Of a stretch of 46,426 nt of DNA, positions 15,569 through 23,061 are shown one piece after another. The notes under the pieces were generated by a model. The model was given only the letters and a program-made list of their open reading frames with translations, did no database searches and was not told the origin of the DNA. A program made the position numbers and the translations under genes. Every line of letters begins with the position of its first letter. Position 1 is the stretch's first letter. Source of the DNA: JAIBJP01 sp035639875 (GTDB taxonomy: Bacteria; Actinomycetota; Thermoleophilia; Gaiellales; Gaiellaceae); the NCBI GenBank assembly GCA_035639875.1, contig DASQXE010000080.1, positions 1-46,426 of the forward strand, given 5' to 3'.

Positions 15569-17674
15569 TTATGGGCTCACCCGGTAGAGGGAATACCGGC
15601 CGTCCTCGAAGACGCGTGGGAGGGTTCGCAGGAAAGCTCGCGGGCGAGGGCCGTGGTCGTCGACGAGCAGCCAGTCGGCACCATAGCCGCCGAGGATCGC
15701 CCGGCGTTCGGAGTCCGAAAGCCCCCGATTCTGGAAGAAGCGCCGCGCGTCGGCCACGCGAAGTCGCGGTCGATTCGCTTTCGTGTCGGCGACGTTGCCA
15801 ATCGGTGACGCGTTGACGTACACGGGCGCGAACGCCCCGGCCTCGAGCGCGCTCTTCGGATCGGAGAAGACGACGTCCCCGGGTGCAGCTTGCGCCTGCA
15901 GCGCCGCGATGACGCCAGGCGTTAGGTCCGTCACCGGTCGGACCCGTCTGATCTCGGAGAGCCCCGCGACCGCCACGGGGACGACGAAAGCAACGGCGAT
16001 CGCGACTGCCCACCCGCTCGCGGCCGGGCCGCGCGACCGCAGCCGCGATCCCGCGAGGAGCCCACCGAGCGCGCCAGCCAGAGCCACGAAGACGGCCCAT
16101 GCCGGTCCCCCCTCCTCGGCTCGCCGCGTGAACTCGCCCGGGTACAAGAGCACGAGTGCGAGGCCCGCCCCGGCGCCGAACGCGACGCCCACCGCTCGCC
16201 AGCGGGAGAGGACGACGCAGCCTCCGGCTACGGCGAAGGCAAGCGGGACGAATCCCGCCAGGCGACGAGATTGAGACACCGAGACGACGTCGGAGAGAGC
16301 GGTGAACAACGGTGGCGCAAGGAGGACGGTCAGCACGGCGAGCGAGCCGCCCAGGACGAGCGCCGACCAGAGACGGCGCGCGGCGAGGGCAGCGAGCGGG
16401 ACGGCCAGGAGACCGGCGACGACGACCGGCCCGGCGCGGGCAAGCGCGCCGGGCGCATAGCCGAACCAGTCCCCCAGGACGGTGAAGTTGCCCGCGTTCT
16501 GATGGAGCTCGGCGGAGCGGGCACCTGCCGCCGGCGTGACTCCGCGCGCCTGACGGGCAATCGGGAGCAAGAAGATGAGCAGGAAACCGAACGGGACGAG
16601 AATCGCGCCGAGCGCGACGGCTGCACGCGTGAGGAGAGGCTCCCAGCCCCGCACGAGAACGACGCGTGCGACGAGGAAGCCCCCCAGGACGATCGCGACG
16701 TACGGGACGTACGTCGGATGGAGGGCTGCGAGGGTCAAGCCTGCCGCGCCGAGCGACGCGAGCAGTATCCAGCCTCCCTCCACCATGTACGTGAACGCGA
16801 GCGCGACCAGCGCCGGAGTGACGAGGAGGCGGCTCGCCGCCTGCGGCTGCGAGAGCGTCTCGAACAGGCCGGTGCCCTCGAAGAACATATCGCGGCGGGA
16901 GAAACCGCTCAGCGCAGCCTGCGCAAGGACAAGCGCGACTCCGCCCGCGGGCGAGCGGAAGATGGCCGACCCCGACGCATACGCGAGCACGAACGCGAGC
17001 GGGACAAGGATCGCGGGCAGATAGAGGATCACGTCCGCCGGGGCGGCGCCGCCGACTCTGGCGATCAGTGCTTCCGCCCCATGCAGGAGTGGGAACGCGT
17101 AGCCGGGATGGAGCCCGCCGTCTCTGAACTCGTCGACCGTAGAGAGAGTGTTCAGTGAGTCGAGGTCGGCCAGCTTCGTCACTCGGCCGAGGTGGAAGTA
17201 CGTGTCCCCCACCATGGGCCCGGTCGCCCACCAGACGACCGCCGCGAATGGAACAGCGGCGGCGCAAACGGCGCCGACGGCTCTGCGCTCGGCTCGCGCC
17301 ACCGACGTTGAGCGGCCCTTGAGCGCCGCGGGCACCGCGACACAGACAGATACGGCCGCGATGACACCGGCGGCGACAAGGATCGACCCGTTGACCAGGA
17401 AAACGAACGCAAGCGCAACGGCGACGAGCGCAAGGCTGAGGACGAAGGAGGCGGCCAGTGCGACGCCGAGCGACGAGGGCCAACCCACGGCGCGGACGAC
17501 GAGGGCGCCAGGCACGAGCAGCACGCAGGCGGCCGCGCCGGCGAGCCGAAGGGCGAGGCCCGGTCCCGAGGCCGGGAACAGGTGACCCAAGAGCAGAACG
17601 GCCGGGGCCACGGCGACCGCGCCGAAGAAACGGCTCCGCTCGTAAACCGCGATCGGAGCCGTCAGCGCAGCCAT
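15569..17674 (-). CDS. Large polytopic membrane protein, GT-C-like, tandem copy 2 (701 aa)
   Basis: Aligns end to end with copy 1: FFGAVAVAPAVLLLGHLFPAS, WWATGPMVGDTYFHLGRVTK, GGLHPGYAFPLLHGAEALIARV, ALHPTYVPYVA, LTRAAVALGAILVPFGF, PGDVVFSDPKSALEAGAFAPVYVNAS and GGRYSLYRVSP. The ATG at 17674 is chosen because it aligns exactly with the start of copy 1, but TACAAT lies 6 nt before an in-frame GTG at 17692, so a leaderless form six residues longer is possible. Copies differ most in the C-terminal soluble half and in loop residues near the GD.(F/Y)FHL motif (FSGFIRRDANP versus FSRRDMFFEGT), which suggests different acceptors. It is 56 nt downstream of the UPF0104 gene. Confidence 0.75.
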   Translation of the reverse strand: MAALTAPIAVYERSRFFGAVAVAPAVLLLGHLFPASGPGLALRLAGAAACVLLVPGALVVRAVGWPSSLGVALAASFVLSLALVAVALAFVFLVNGSILVAAGVIAAVSVCVAVPAALKGRSTSVARAERRAVGAVCAAAVPFAAVVWWATGPMVGDTYFHLGRVTKLADLDSLNTLSTVDEFRDGGLHPGYAFPLLHGAEALIARVGGAAPADVILYLPAILVPLAFVLAYASGSAIFRSPAGGVALVLAQAALSGFSRRDMFFEGTGLFETLSQPQAASRLLVTPALVALAFTYMVEGGWILLASLGAAGLTLAALHPTYVPYVAIVLGGFLVARVVLVRGWEPLLTRAAVALGAILVPFGFLLIFLLPIARQARGVTPAAGARSAELHQNAGNFTVLGDWFGYAPGALARAGPVVVAGLLAVPLAALAARRLWSALVLGGSLAVLTVLLAPPLFTALSDVVSVSQSRRLAGFVPLAFAVAGGCVVLSRWRAVGVAFGAGAGLALVLLYPGEFTRRAEEGGPAWAVFVALAGALGGLLAGSRLRSRGPAASGWAVAIAVAFVVPVAVAGLSEIRRVRPVTDLTPGVIAALQAQAAPGDVVFSDPKSALEAGAFAPVYVNASPIGNVADTKANRPRLRVADARRFFQNRGLSDSERRAILGGYGADWLLVDDHGPRPRAFLRTLPRVFEDGRYSLYRVSP

Positions 17675-17698
17675 GCCGCGGGTGCTGAGCACGCGGCG

Positions 17699-17704
17699 AT
17701 TGTA
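17699..17704 (-). promoter_or_regulatory. -10 box before the tandem GT-C-like genes
   Basis: TACAAT, the best match to the sigma-70 consensus in the window. It lies 6 nt before GTG 17692 and 24 nt before ATG 17674, in the gap after the UPF0104 gene, so the GT-C pair can be transcribed apart from the 22939-17731 operon. Confidence 0.5.
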
Positions 17705-17730
17705 CGGAGGGGAGGGCGCGCGGCCGGCCG

Positions 17731-18705
17731 CTAACCTTCGCGCGGGCGCACGAACGCAGGCCGGAGACTGCGCCAGAGGAGGATGAGTCCGCCCGGCACC
17801 GAGCTCGCGATCGTCACGGCGTAGAAGAGGAAACCCGTGGCGAAGGCGGCATTGGCGCCGACGTCGAACCGCCCTAGGAACGCGACGAAGAAGGCCTCCC
17901 GAACGCCGAGCCCGTTGATGGTGAAGGGCACGAGCATGATCAGGAACAGAAGCGGGCCGAGGATCACGTATACGAGGGGGGAGACGTTGAGACCGACCGC
18001 CTCGCCGCAGAACCAGATCGCGATGATGCGCGCGGCCTGCATGCAGATCGTGATCGCGACGACCGCCGTGAGCGCGGCCGGCTGGTCGCGATACCCGTGG
18101 AGGGCGGCCCAGACGCTCGCGAGCGCGCGGTCGAGCCGGATTCTTCGCGCACGCGGGAAGACGCGCTCCTGCAGGAGCCGGTGCGCCCGGCGGGAGAAGA
18201 GAAGAAGCGCGGCGAGGAAGACGCCGATGACGAAGGCGACCTCGAGCCACACGAGCACGGCGATGTCGTTGTAGCGGCCGGCCGCCACGATGAGCCCGAC
18301 CGCGACGAGCATGAGCGTCCCCGTCGCGCCGAGCATGCGTTCCATCAGCACCGCCCCCGCGGCCTCGCCGCGCGCGGTCGGGCGCCGCCGAGCGTGCTCG
18401 AGGATGCGGACGGCGTCACCCCCGATCCCCGTCGGGAGGATCTGACCAGCGGCGTATCCGATGAAGTAGAGGCGCGTCAGCCAGCCGAGCGGCTCCCGAA
18501 TCCCCTTGGAGGCGAGCAGAATCTGCCAGCGCCAGGCCATTCCCCCGGTCGTGACGAGGAAGATCGCAAGCGCGGCGAGGAGATAGGCGGGATTGCTCGC
18601 GACGATGAGGTCGACCGTGCGGCCAACGTCGATCTGCCAGAGGAGGTACGCGATGATGCCGGCGCTGACCGCGACCTGGAGCGCGATCTTGAGCGCGCGG
18701 TTCAC
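17731..18705 (-). CDS. UPF0104 / LPG-synthase-TM-like integral membrane protein (324 aa), copy 1
   Basis: Flippase-like family with about eight membrane segments. N-terminal ALQVAVSAGIIAYLLWQIDVG and TTGGMAWRWQILLASKGI, then IGYAAGQILPTGIGGDAVR, a strongly conserved GGD block, and late VPFTINGLGVREAFFVAFLG. The family includes the membrane domain of MprF and the archaeal AglD; roles in glycolipid flipping or transfer have been proposed. Here it overlaps the aminotransferase gene by 4 nt (18702-18705) and closes an operon that appears to make a polyprenyl-linked amino sugar, so translocation of that lipid-linked sugar is a reasonable hypothesis. A paralogue at 31435-32433 is linked to other GT2 genes. 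Confidence 0.82.
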   Translation of the reverse strand: MNRALKIALQVAVSAGIIAYLLWQIDVGRTVDLIVASNPAYLLAALAIFLVTTGGMAWRWQILLASKGIREPLGWLTRLYFIGYAAGQILPTGIGGDAVRILEHARRRPTARGEAAGAVLMERMLGATGTLMLVAVGLIVAAGRYNDIAVLVWLEVAFVIGVFLAALLLFSRRAHRLLQERVFPRARRIRLDRALASVWAALHGYRDQPAALTAVVAITICMQAARIIAIWFCGEAVGLNVSPLVYVILGPLLFLIMLVPFTINGLGVREAFFVAFLGRFDVGANAAFATGFLFYAVTIASSVPGGLILLWRSLRPAFVRPREG

Positions 18706-19835
18706 GCCGCGAAGCTCGCATGGACGCGACGGAGCGCGTCGATCGCGTCCGCGATGTCCTCGGCCGAGTGGGCGGGCGAAAGCGGGAGCGAGAGCACTTC
18801 CCGGCCGGCCCGCTCGGCGACGGGCAGCGAAGGCTGATCGGGGTAGCGCTCGCGGTAGAACGTGAGCGTGTGCACGGGCAGGAAATGGATGCTCGTGCCG
18901 ATGTTCTCCTCCGCGAGCGCCTGCTGGTAGGCGTCCCGGTCGGCTCCGGCGAGCTCGGCGTCGATGCGAACGACGTAGAGGTGGAGCGCGTGGCGGTCGC
19001 GCGGGTCGCGGGCCAGTGGCGTGATTCCGGGCAACTCCGCCACGGCCGCGTCGTAGGCCTCGACGTGGCGGCGCCGGATCTCGTCGTGTTTCTCGAGCTT
19101 GTCGAGCTGGCAGAGCGCGATCGCGGCGAGGACGTCGGAGAGATTCGCCTTGAAGCCGGCCACGCGGATGTCGTAGAGGGACCCGTCGCCGCGGCGCATG
19201 AGCCGAAGCTCACGTACGGCGCCGGCGAGCTCGTCGTCGTCCGTCACGATCGCCCCGCCCTCGCCCGCGGCGACGTTCTTCGTCGCATAGAGCGAGAAGC
19301 ACGTGATCGTGGCGAGCGAGCCGATCGGCCGCCCCCGGTAGCGAGCCTCGATCGCGTGGGCCGCGTCCTCGACAACGGGGAGGCCGAGCGCGAGCAGCGG
19401 GTCGAGGTCGCACGGCTGCCCAGCGAGGTCGACGGGGAGAATCGCCTTCGTCCGCGCGTTGACGGCGGCCGCGATCTGGTCGGGGTCGATGTTGAGGTCG
19501 TTGTCGCGGACGTCGACGAAGACCGGGCGCGCGCCGGTGTGGACGATGACGTTCGCCGTCGCCGGCCAGGTGATCGGCGTCGTGATCACCTCATCGCCCG
19601 GGCCGAGGCCCAGGCCGACGAGGGCCATGTGCAGAGCCGCCGTCCCCGACGCAAGCGCAACGCAGTGGCGCGCGCCCGTCAGCTCGGCGATCCGCTGCTC
19701 AAGCAGCTCGGCGCGCGGCCCGCTCGTCAACCACCCGCTCAGGAGGGTCTCGGTGACCGCAGCGACCTCCTCGGCCCCGACGGCCGGGGGCTGGAAAGAG
19801 AGAAACGTCGAGCGCCTAGACGACAGCTTCTGCAT
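18702..19835 (-). CDS. DegT/DnrJ/EryC1/StrS (ArnB-like) sugar aminotransferase (377 aa)
   Basis: PLP-dependent transamination of a keto-sugar nucleotide, usually with glutamate as donor. SGTAALHMAL near residues 63-72, DEVITTPITWPATANVI near 81-97, PLP-contacting Asp157 in VVEDAAHA, and the Schiff-base Lys186 in SLYATKNVAAGEGG. The substrate-loop AGFKANLSDVLAAIALCQL is family-typical, and the length is standard. It overlaps the ATP-grasp gene by 20 nt and the UPF0104 gene by 4 nt. With the SDR dehydratase two genes upstream it should make a 4-amino-4,6-dideoxy (or 3-amino) sugar; the position cannot be read. The catalytic residues are present, so it is aminotransferase rather than dehydrase type. 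Confidence 0.93.
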   Translation of the reverse strand: MQKLSSRRSTFLSFQPPAVGAEEVAAVTETLLSGWLTSGPRAELLEQRIAELTGARHCVALASGTAALHMALVGLGLGPGDEVITTPITWPATANVIVHTGARPVFVDVRDNDLNIDPDQIAAAVNARTKAILPVDLAGQPCDLDPLLALGLPVVEDAAHAIEARYRGRPIGSLATITCFSLYATKNVAAGEGGAIVTDDDELAGAVRELRLMRRGDGSLYDIRVAGFKANLSDVLAAIALCQLDKLEKHDEIRRRHVEAYDAAVAELPGITPLARDPRDRHALHLYVVRIDAELAGADRDAYQQALAEENIGTSIHFLPVHTLTFYRERYPDQPSLPVAERAGREVLSLPLSPAHSAEDIADAIDALRRVHASFAA

Positions 19836-21018
19836 CGGATGTCTCGAAGCGTATTAGCGCGGCGGCGCGATCGGCCCGGGCCAGGGCGTCGTCGCGCGAG
19901 CTGCCCACAGCGAGGACGAAGCCCGCGCGCTCCGCGCCCCGGCGAAGCGGCGTGAAGATCCAGCCCGGCTGGCGGTAGACCATCGCGCCGGTAATTCCCT
20001 CCTGCGCCCGGGCCGCATCCAGTCCCGACAGCCGGGCGAGCAGCCCCGGCGGCGCCACGAGAAAGCGTACGCACGCACCGCCCGATGGTTCAGGCTGCGG
20101 CGGCTCGGCGGCTTCCCCCAACGCGGCCGCGAGGGCGAGACCGTTGAGGTCGATGCCGAGAGCCGCCTGGCAAAGCTCCGCGTCGTGTCCTCCGCCGAGC
20201 CGGGCCGCAAGCTCCATGACCCGCGGGCCCTCGGGGCTGAGGATCACCTGCGTGTACGTAGGGCCGTTCTCGATCTCGAGCGCCTCGGCGGCGGCGCGCG
20301 CCACCGCGACCGCCTCGCCGACCTCGTGCTTGCTCGGCCACGCGTGGGCGAGCGCGACGCCGAAGGCCGGCGGCTCTGCCGTGAGCCGGTCCGTGACGGT
20401 GAGCGGGTGGAAGACGCCGTCGACGGAGAAGGCGTTGACGGTCACCTCGGGTCCCGCGACGAGCTCCTCGACGAGCGCCGTGGCGCCCCGCGAGGCGTCG
20501 AGCGCGGACCTGATCGCTCCGGCGAGGTCTGCGTCGTCCTCGACGAGCGTGAGCCCCTTCTGACCCTGCCGGTCGGGAGGCTTCACGACGCAGGGGACCC
20601 TCACGTCCGTCGCGTCGGCCACGACCCGCCAGCGAGGCTGTGGCACACCTGCGGCGTCCAGCCGCTCCCGCTGGCGCTGCTTCGAGACGGCGAGTGCGGC
20701 CGACTCCGGGGAAAGGGGATGCGGGAGGCCCAAGCGGGCCGCGACGCGTGCGGCGATCGCCACGGGCCAATCGATCCCGGGAGCGATCACGCCCTCGATC
20801 CGCTCCGCGGCTGCGAGCATCCCGATTCGCGGCTCGTCTTCCGCTGAGACGACGGCCCGGCGATCGGCGAACTCGAACCCCGGGGCGGCCGGGTCGCGAT
20901 CGCAGGCGACGACGTAGAGCCCGCGCTCCCTGGCGGCGCGCAGTAGGCCGAGTTGAGCCGGGCCGGCTCCTAGGACGAGTAGGCGGCGCCTGCTGTGCGA
21001 AGCGGAGACTCCCACCAA
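19816..21018 (-). CDS. ATP-grasp carboxylate-amine ligase-like protein (400 aa)
   Basis: ATP-grasp enzymes join a carboxylate to an amine (or a similar nucleophile) through an acyl phosphate. The N-terminal pre-ATP-grasp Rossmann domain begins RRLLVLGAGPAQLGLL; ATP-binding VPCVVKPPDRQGQKGL is near residue 144 and ATALVEELVAGPEVTVNAF near 178; VMELAARLGGGHDAELC near 265 has the metal-binding E and nearby polar residues. The C-terminal domain ends in a biotin-carboxylase-C-like WIFTPLRRGAERAGFV region. Start codons available are TTG 21018 and GTG 21015, both inside the end of the dehydratase gene (about 49-nt overlap). Operon context suggests it acylates the amino sugar made by the adjacent aminotransferase; that is inference. 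Confidence 0.85.
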   Translation of the reverse strand: MVGVSASHSRRRLLVLGAGPAQLGLLRAARERGLYVVACDRDPAAPGFEFADRRAVVSAEDEPRIGMLAAAERIEGVIAPGIDWPVAIAARVAARLGLPHPLSPESAALAVSKQRQRERLDAAGVPQPRWRVVADATDVRVPCVVKPPDRQGQKGLTLVEDDADLAGAIRSALDASRGATALVEELVAGPEVTVNAFSVDGVFHPLTVTDRLTAEPPAFGVALAHAWPSKHEVGEAVAVARAAAEALEIENGPTYTQVILSPEGPRVMELAARLGGGHDAELCQAALGIDLNGLALAAALGEAAEPPQPEPSGGACVRFLVAPPGLLARLSGLDAARAQEGITGAMVYRQPGWIFTPLRRGAERAGFVLAVGSSRDDALARADRAAALIRFETSDAEAVV

Positions 21019-21971
21019 TGCCGATTTTCGTCGTACCAGACGATGGTGCGGTCGAGTCCCTCTTCGAAGGACGTCGTCGCGCGCCAGCCGAGCAGGCGCT
21101 CGGCCTTCTCGGTCGAGCCGATGTGCCGGTCGACCTGGCCCGGGCGCTCCGGCGTGTGCAGCTTGAAGGACCGCGGTTTGCCCAAGCGGTCGAGCACCAT
21201 GTCCGCGATCTCAGAGACGGACAGGTCGCGGCCGGTGGCCAAGTTGATTACCTCGCCTTCGACGCTTTTGCCGTCGAAGGCGATTAAGGCGTCGATCGCC
21301 TCGGCGACGTCCTCGACGAAGACCCAATCTCTGCTCGCATGGCCGTCTCCGTGCACCGTCAGCGCCTCGTTCTTGAGCGCCTGGATGATGAAGCGGGGAA
21401 CGACCTTCTCCGGGTGCTGGTACGGCCCGTAGTTGTTGAATGGGCGCACGATCACGATCGGGAGCTGATACGTGACCCAGTACGCGTAGGCGAGCCGGTC
21501 GGCGCCCGCCTTCGTCGCCGCGTACGGGCTGCGCGGGTTGAGCGGATGGTCCTCGTCCATCGGCGCGCGCTCCGCGGTCCCGTACACCTCGCTCGACGAG
21601 AAGAGGATGAACCGGTCGACCGGCGTCTGCCTGATCGCGTCGAGGAGGACCTGCGTGCCCTCGACGTTCGTCGTCACGAACTCGGAAGCTCCTTCCTCGA
21701 TCGACTTCGCCACGTGTGACTCGGCCGCCGCGTTCACGATCACGTCCACGTCCGCGACGATCTGTGCCACGAGGTCAGGGTCGCGCACGTCTCCGTGCAC
21801 GAACTGGAGCCGCTCGTGGTTCACGACGTCGGCGAGGTTCTCCATGTTGCCGGCGTACGTGAGAGCGTCGAGCGAGACGACGCGATGCGGAGTTTTCGTC
21901 AGCAGATGGCGGATGAAGTTCGAGGAGATGAACCCCGCGCCGCCGGTGACGAGAATCGTCTTCTCCTTCAC
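20970..21971 (-). CDS. RfbB-like nucleotide-sugar 4,6-dehydratase / SDR with SSSE active-site variant (333 aa)
   Basis: Extended SDR with TILVTGGAGFISSNFIRHLL (residues 5-24), DALTYAGNMENL, NAAAESHVAKSI, and RPFNNYGPYQHPEKVVPRFI, all strongly RfbB-like. The catalytic segment reads FSSSEVYG (124-131) where RfbB has STDE, so the acid at the middle position is Ser while the Glu, Tyr150 and Lys154 (YAATK) remain. That pattern occurs in GDP-mannose and LegB-type dehydratases, so the exact substrate may not be dTDP-glucose. GTG start at 21971 with GGGAG 5 nt away; the start overlaps the stop of the GT2 gene (GTGA). Part of the 22939-17731 operon. Confidence 0.85.
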   Translation of the reverse strand: MKEKTILVTGGAGFISSNFIRHLLTKTPHRVVSLDALTYAGNMENLADVVNHERLQFVHGDVRDPDLVAQIVADVDVIVNAAAESHVAKSIEEGASEFVTTNVEGTQVLLDAIRQTPVDRFILFSSSEVYGTAERAPMDEDHPLNPRSPYAATKAGADRLAYAYWVTYQLPIVIVRPFNNYGPYQHPEKVVPRFIIQALKNEALTVHGDGHASRDWVFVEDVAEAIDALIAFDGKSVEGEVINLATGRDLSVSEIADMVLDRLGKPRSFKLHTPERPGQVDRHIGSTEKAERLLGWRATTSFEEGLDRTIVWYDENRHWWESPLRTAGAAYSS

Positions 21972-22939
21972 TCGAGCTCCCTTTCGACGGAGTAGAGCGG
22001 ACGCCCCTCGACGTCCCTCTGGATCCGCCCGAGGTACTCCCCAACGAGGGCGAGAATGAATCCCTGCACCGCGAGGACGCCGAGGACGAGGCACGCGAGG
22101 TAGAGCTGGCCGGGGAAGTTGTCGTGCACGACCCAGAAGAGGGTGGCCCAGATCGCGACGGCAAGTGACATGGCGCCGCAGAGGACGCCGATCAAGACCC
22201 CCGCCCACTGAATCGGCTGCGGCCAGAAGCCCGCCAACACGTGCAGCGCGAGGCGCGTGAGCCGGAGGGGCGAGTAGCGCGAGCGTCCTCGGCGCGCCCG
22301 GTGAGCGAGGTCGACTTCGACCACGGTCGCGCCCGCCGAGAGGACAAGGGCTTTCGTGAACTTCTGCTTCCCGATCACGCCGAGCACGGGAGTGACGGCC
22401 GCGCGGGAGTACGCGTTGAACGCGCACCCGAAATCCGAGATGTCCGCCTGCGTGAAGTTCCTGAGCATCGTGTTGATGAGCCTCGACGGCAGGGTGCGGC
22501 CCCACGAATCTTCGCGGCCCGATCGCCGCCCGCTCGCGACGTCCGCCCCCGAGTCAACGGCCGCGATGAGCTTCGGCAGGTCGGCCGGGTCGTTCTGGAG
22601 GTCCCCGTCCATCGTCACGATCACGTCTCCGCGAGCGCGAACGAGGCCTGCGTGCATGGCCGGGTGCTGGCCGAAGTTGCGCTTGAAGCGAACGCCGCGG
22701 ATGCGGGCGTCCTCTTCGTGCAGGCGCTCCACAATCGACCACGTAGCGTCGGTCGACCCGTCGTCGACGACGATCACCTCGAAGGACCGTTGGAGCTCGT
22801 CGAGGGCGTCGATCGCCCCGCGGCAGACCTCCTCCAAGGTGCCGGCTTCGTTCAAGACTGGGATCACGAGCGAGATTGCGGGCCTGCCCGTGCTGCCAAG
22901 CACGGGCACATCGTCCGAAACAGGCTCGGGCTCGGCCAT
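21968..22939 (-). CDS. ArnC/GtrB-like polyprenyl-phosphate glycosyltransferase (GT2, 323 aa)
   Basis: Transfers a sugar from a nucleotide to undecaprenyl phosphate at the cytoplasmic membrane face. AISLVIPVLNEAGTLEEV at residues 21-38, VVDDGSTD at 57-64, FKRNFGQHPAMHAGL at 85-99, and the metal site MDGDLQNDP at 110-118 are all ArnC/GtrB hallmarks. Two membrane segments near residues 243-295 (IQWAGVLIGVLCGAMSLAVA; LYLACLVLGVLAVQGFILAL) precede a charged tail. The ATG at 22939 has TAGCCT 7 nt upstream. First gene of a five-gene overlapping operon (GT2, SDR, ATP-grasp, aminotransferase, UPF0104), divergent from the eIF2B-like gene. Confidence 0.93.
   Translation of the reverse strand: MAEPEPVSDDVPVLGSTGRPAISLVIPVLNEAGTLEEVCRGAIDALDELQRSFEVIVVDDGSTDATWSIVERLHEEDARIRGVRFKRNFGQHPAMHAGLVRARGDVIVTMDGDLQNDPADLPKLIAAVDSGADVASGRRSGREDSWGRTLPSRLINTMLRNFTQADISDFGCAFNAYSRAAVTPVLGVIGKQKFTKALVLSAGATVVEVDLAHRARRGRSRYSPLRLTRLALHVLAGFWPQPIQWAGVLIGVLCGAMSLAVAIWATLFWVVHDNFPGQLYLACLVLGVLAVQGFILALVGEYLGRIQRDVEGRPLYSVERELE
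21977..21981 (-). promoter_or_regulatory. RBS that fixes the GTG start of the SDR dehydratase
   Basis: GGGAG, 5 nt before GTG 21971. It lies inside the 3' end of the GT2 gene, and the GTG overlaps that gene's TGA, so translation is coupled. Confidence 0.6.
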
Positions 22940-22946
22940 TCGCAGC

Positions 22947-22952
22947 AGGCTA
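22947..22952 (-). promoter_or_regulatory. -10 box, start of the amino-sugar operon
   Basis: TAGCCT, 7 nt before the ATG at 22939. About 65 bp away on the other strand TACGCT (23018-23023) can serve the eIF2B-like gene, making this a divergent promoter region. Confidence 0.5.
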
Positions 22953-23051
22953 CCATCGGCACGATCGGCGACCTGCGATGGTTCGCCACCGAGCCGCCTG
23001 GCGGCCCGCGAACGCGTTACGCTGGACCAGGGAAGAGGTCCTGCGCTCGAG

Positions 23052-23056
23052 GGAGG
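23052..23056 (+). promoter_or_regulatory. RBS that fixes the GTG start of the eIF2B-like gene
   Basis: GGAGG, 5 nt before GTG 23062. The nearby ATG at 23058 is in another frame. Confidence 0.65.
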
Positions 23057-23061
23057 CATGC

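Noticed and set aside
14359..15816. Long plus-strand open frame over the GT-C-like genes
   Set aside because: Extreme Glu/Arg/Gly composition typical of an antisense shadow in GC-rich DNA; the minus-strand frame has coherent membrane helices and a paralogue.
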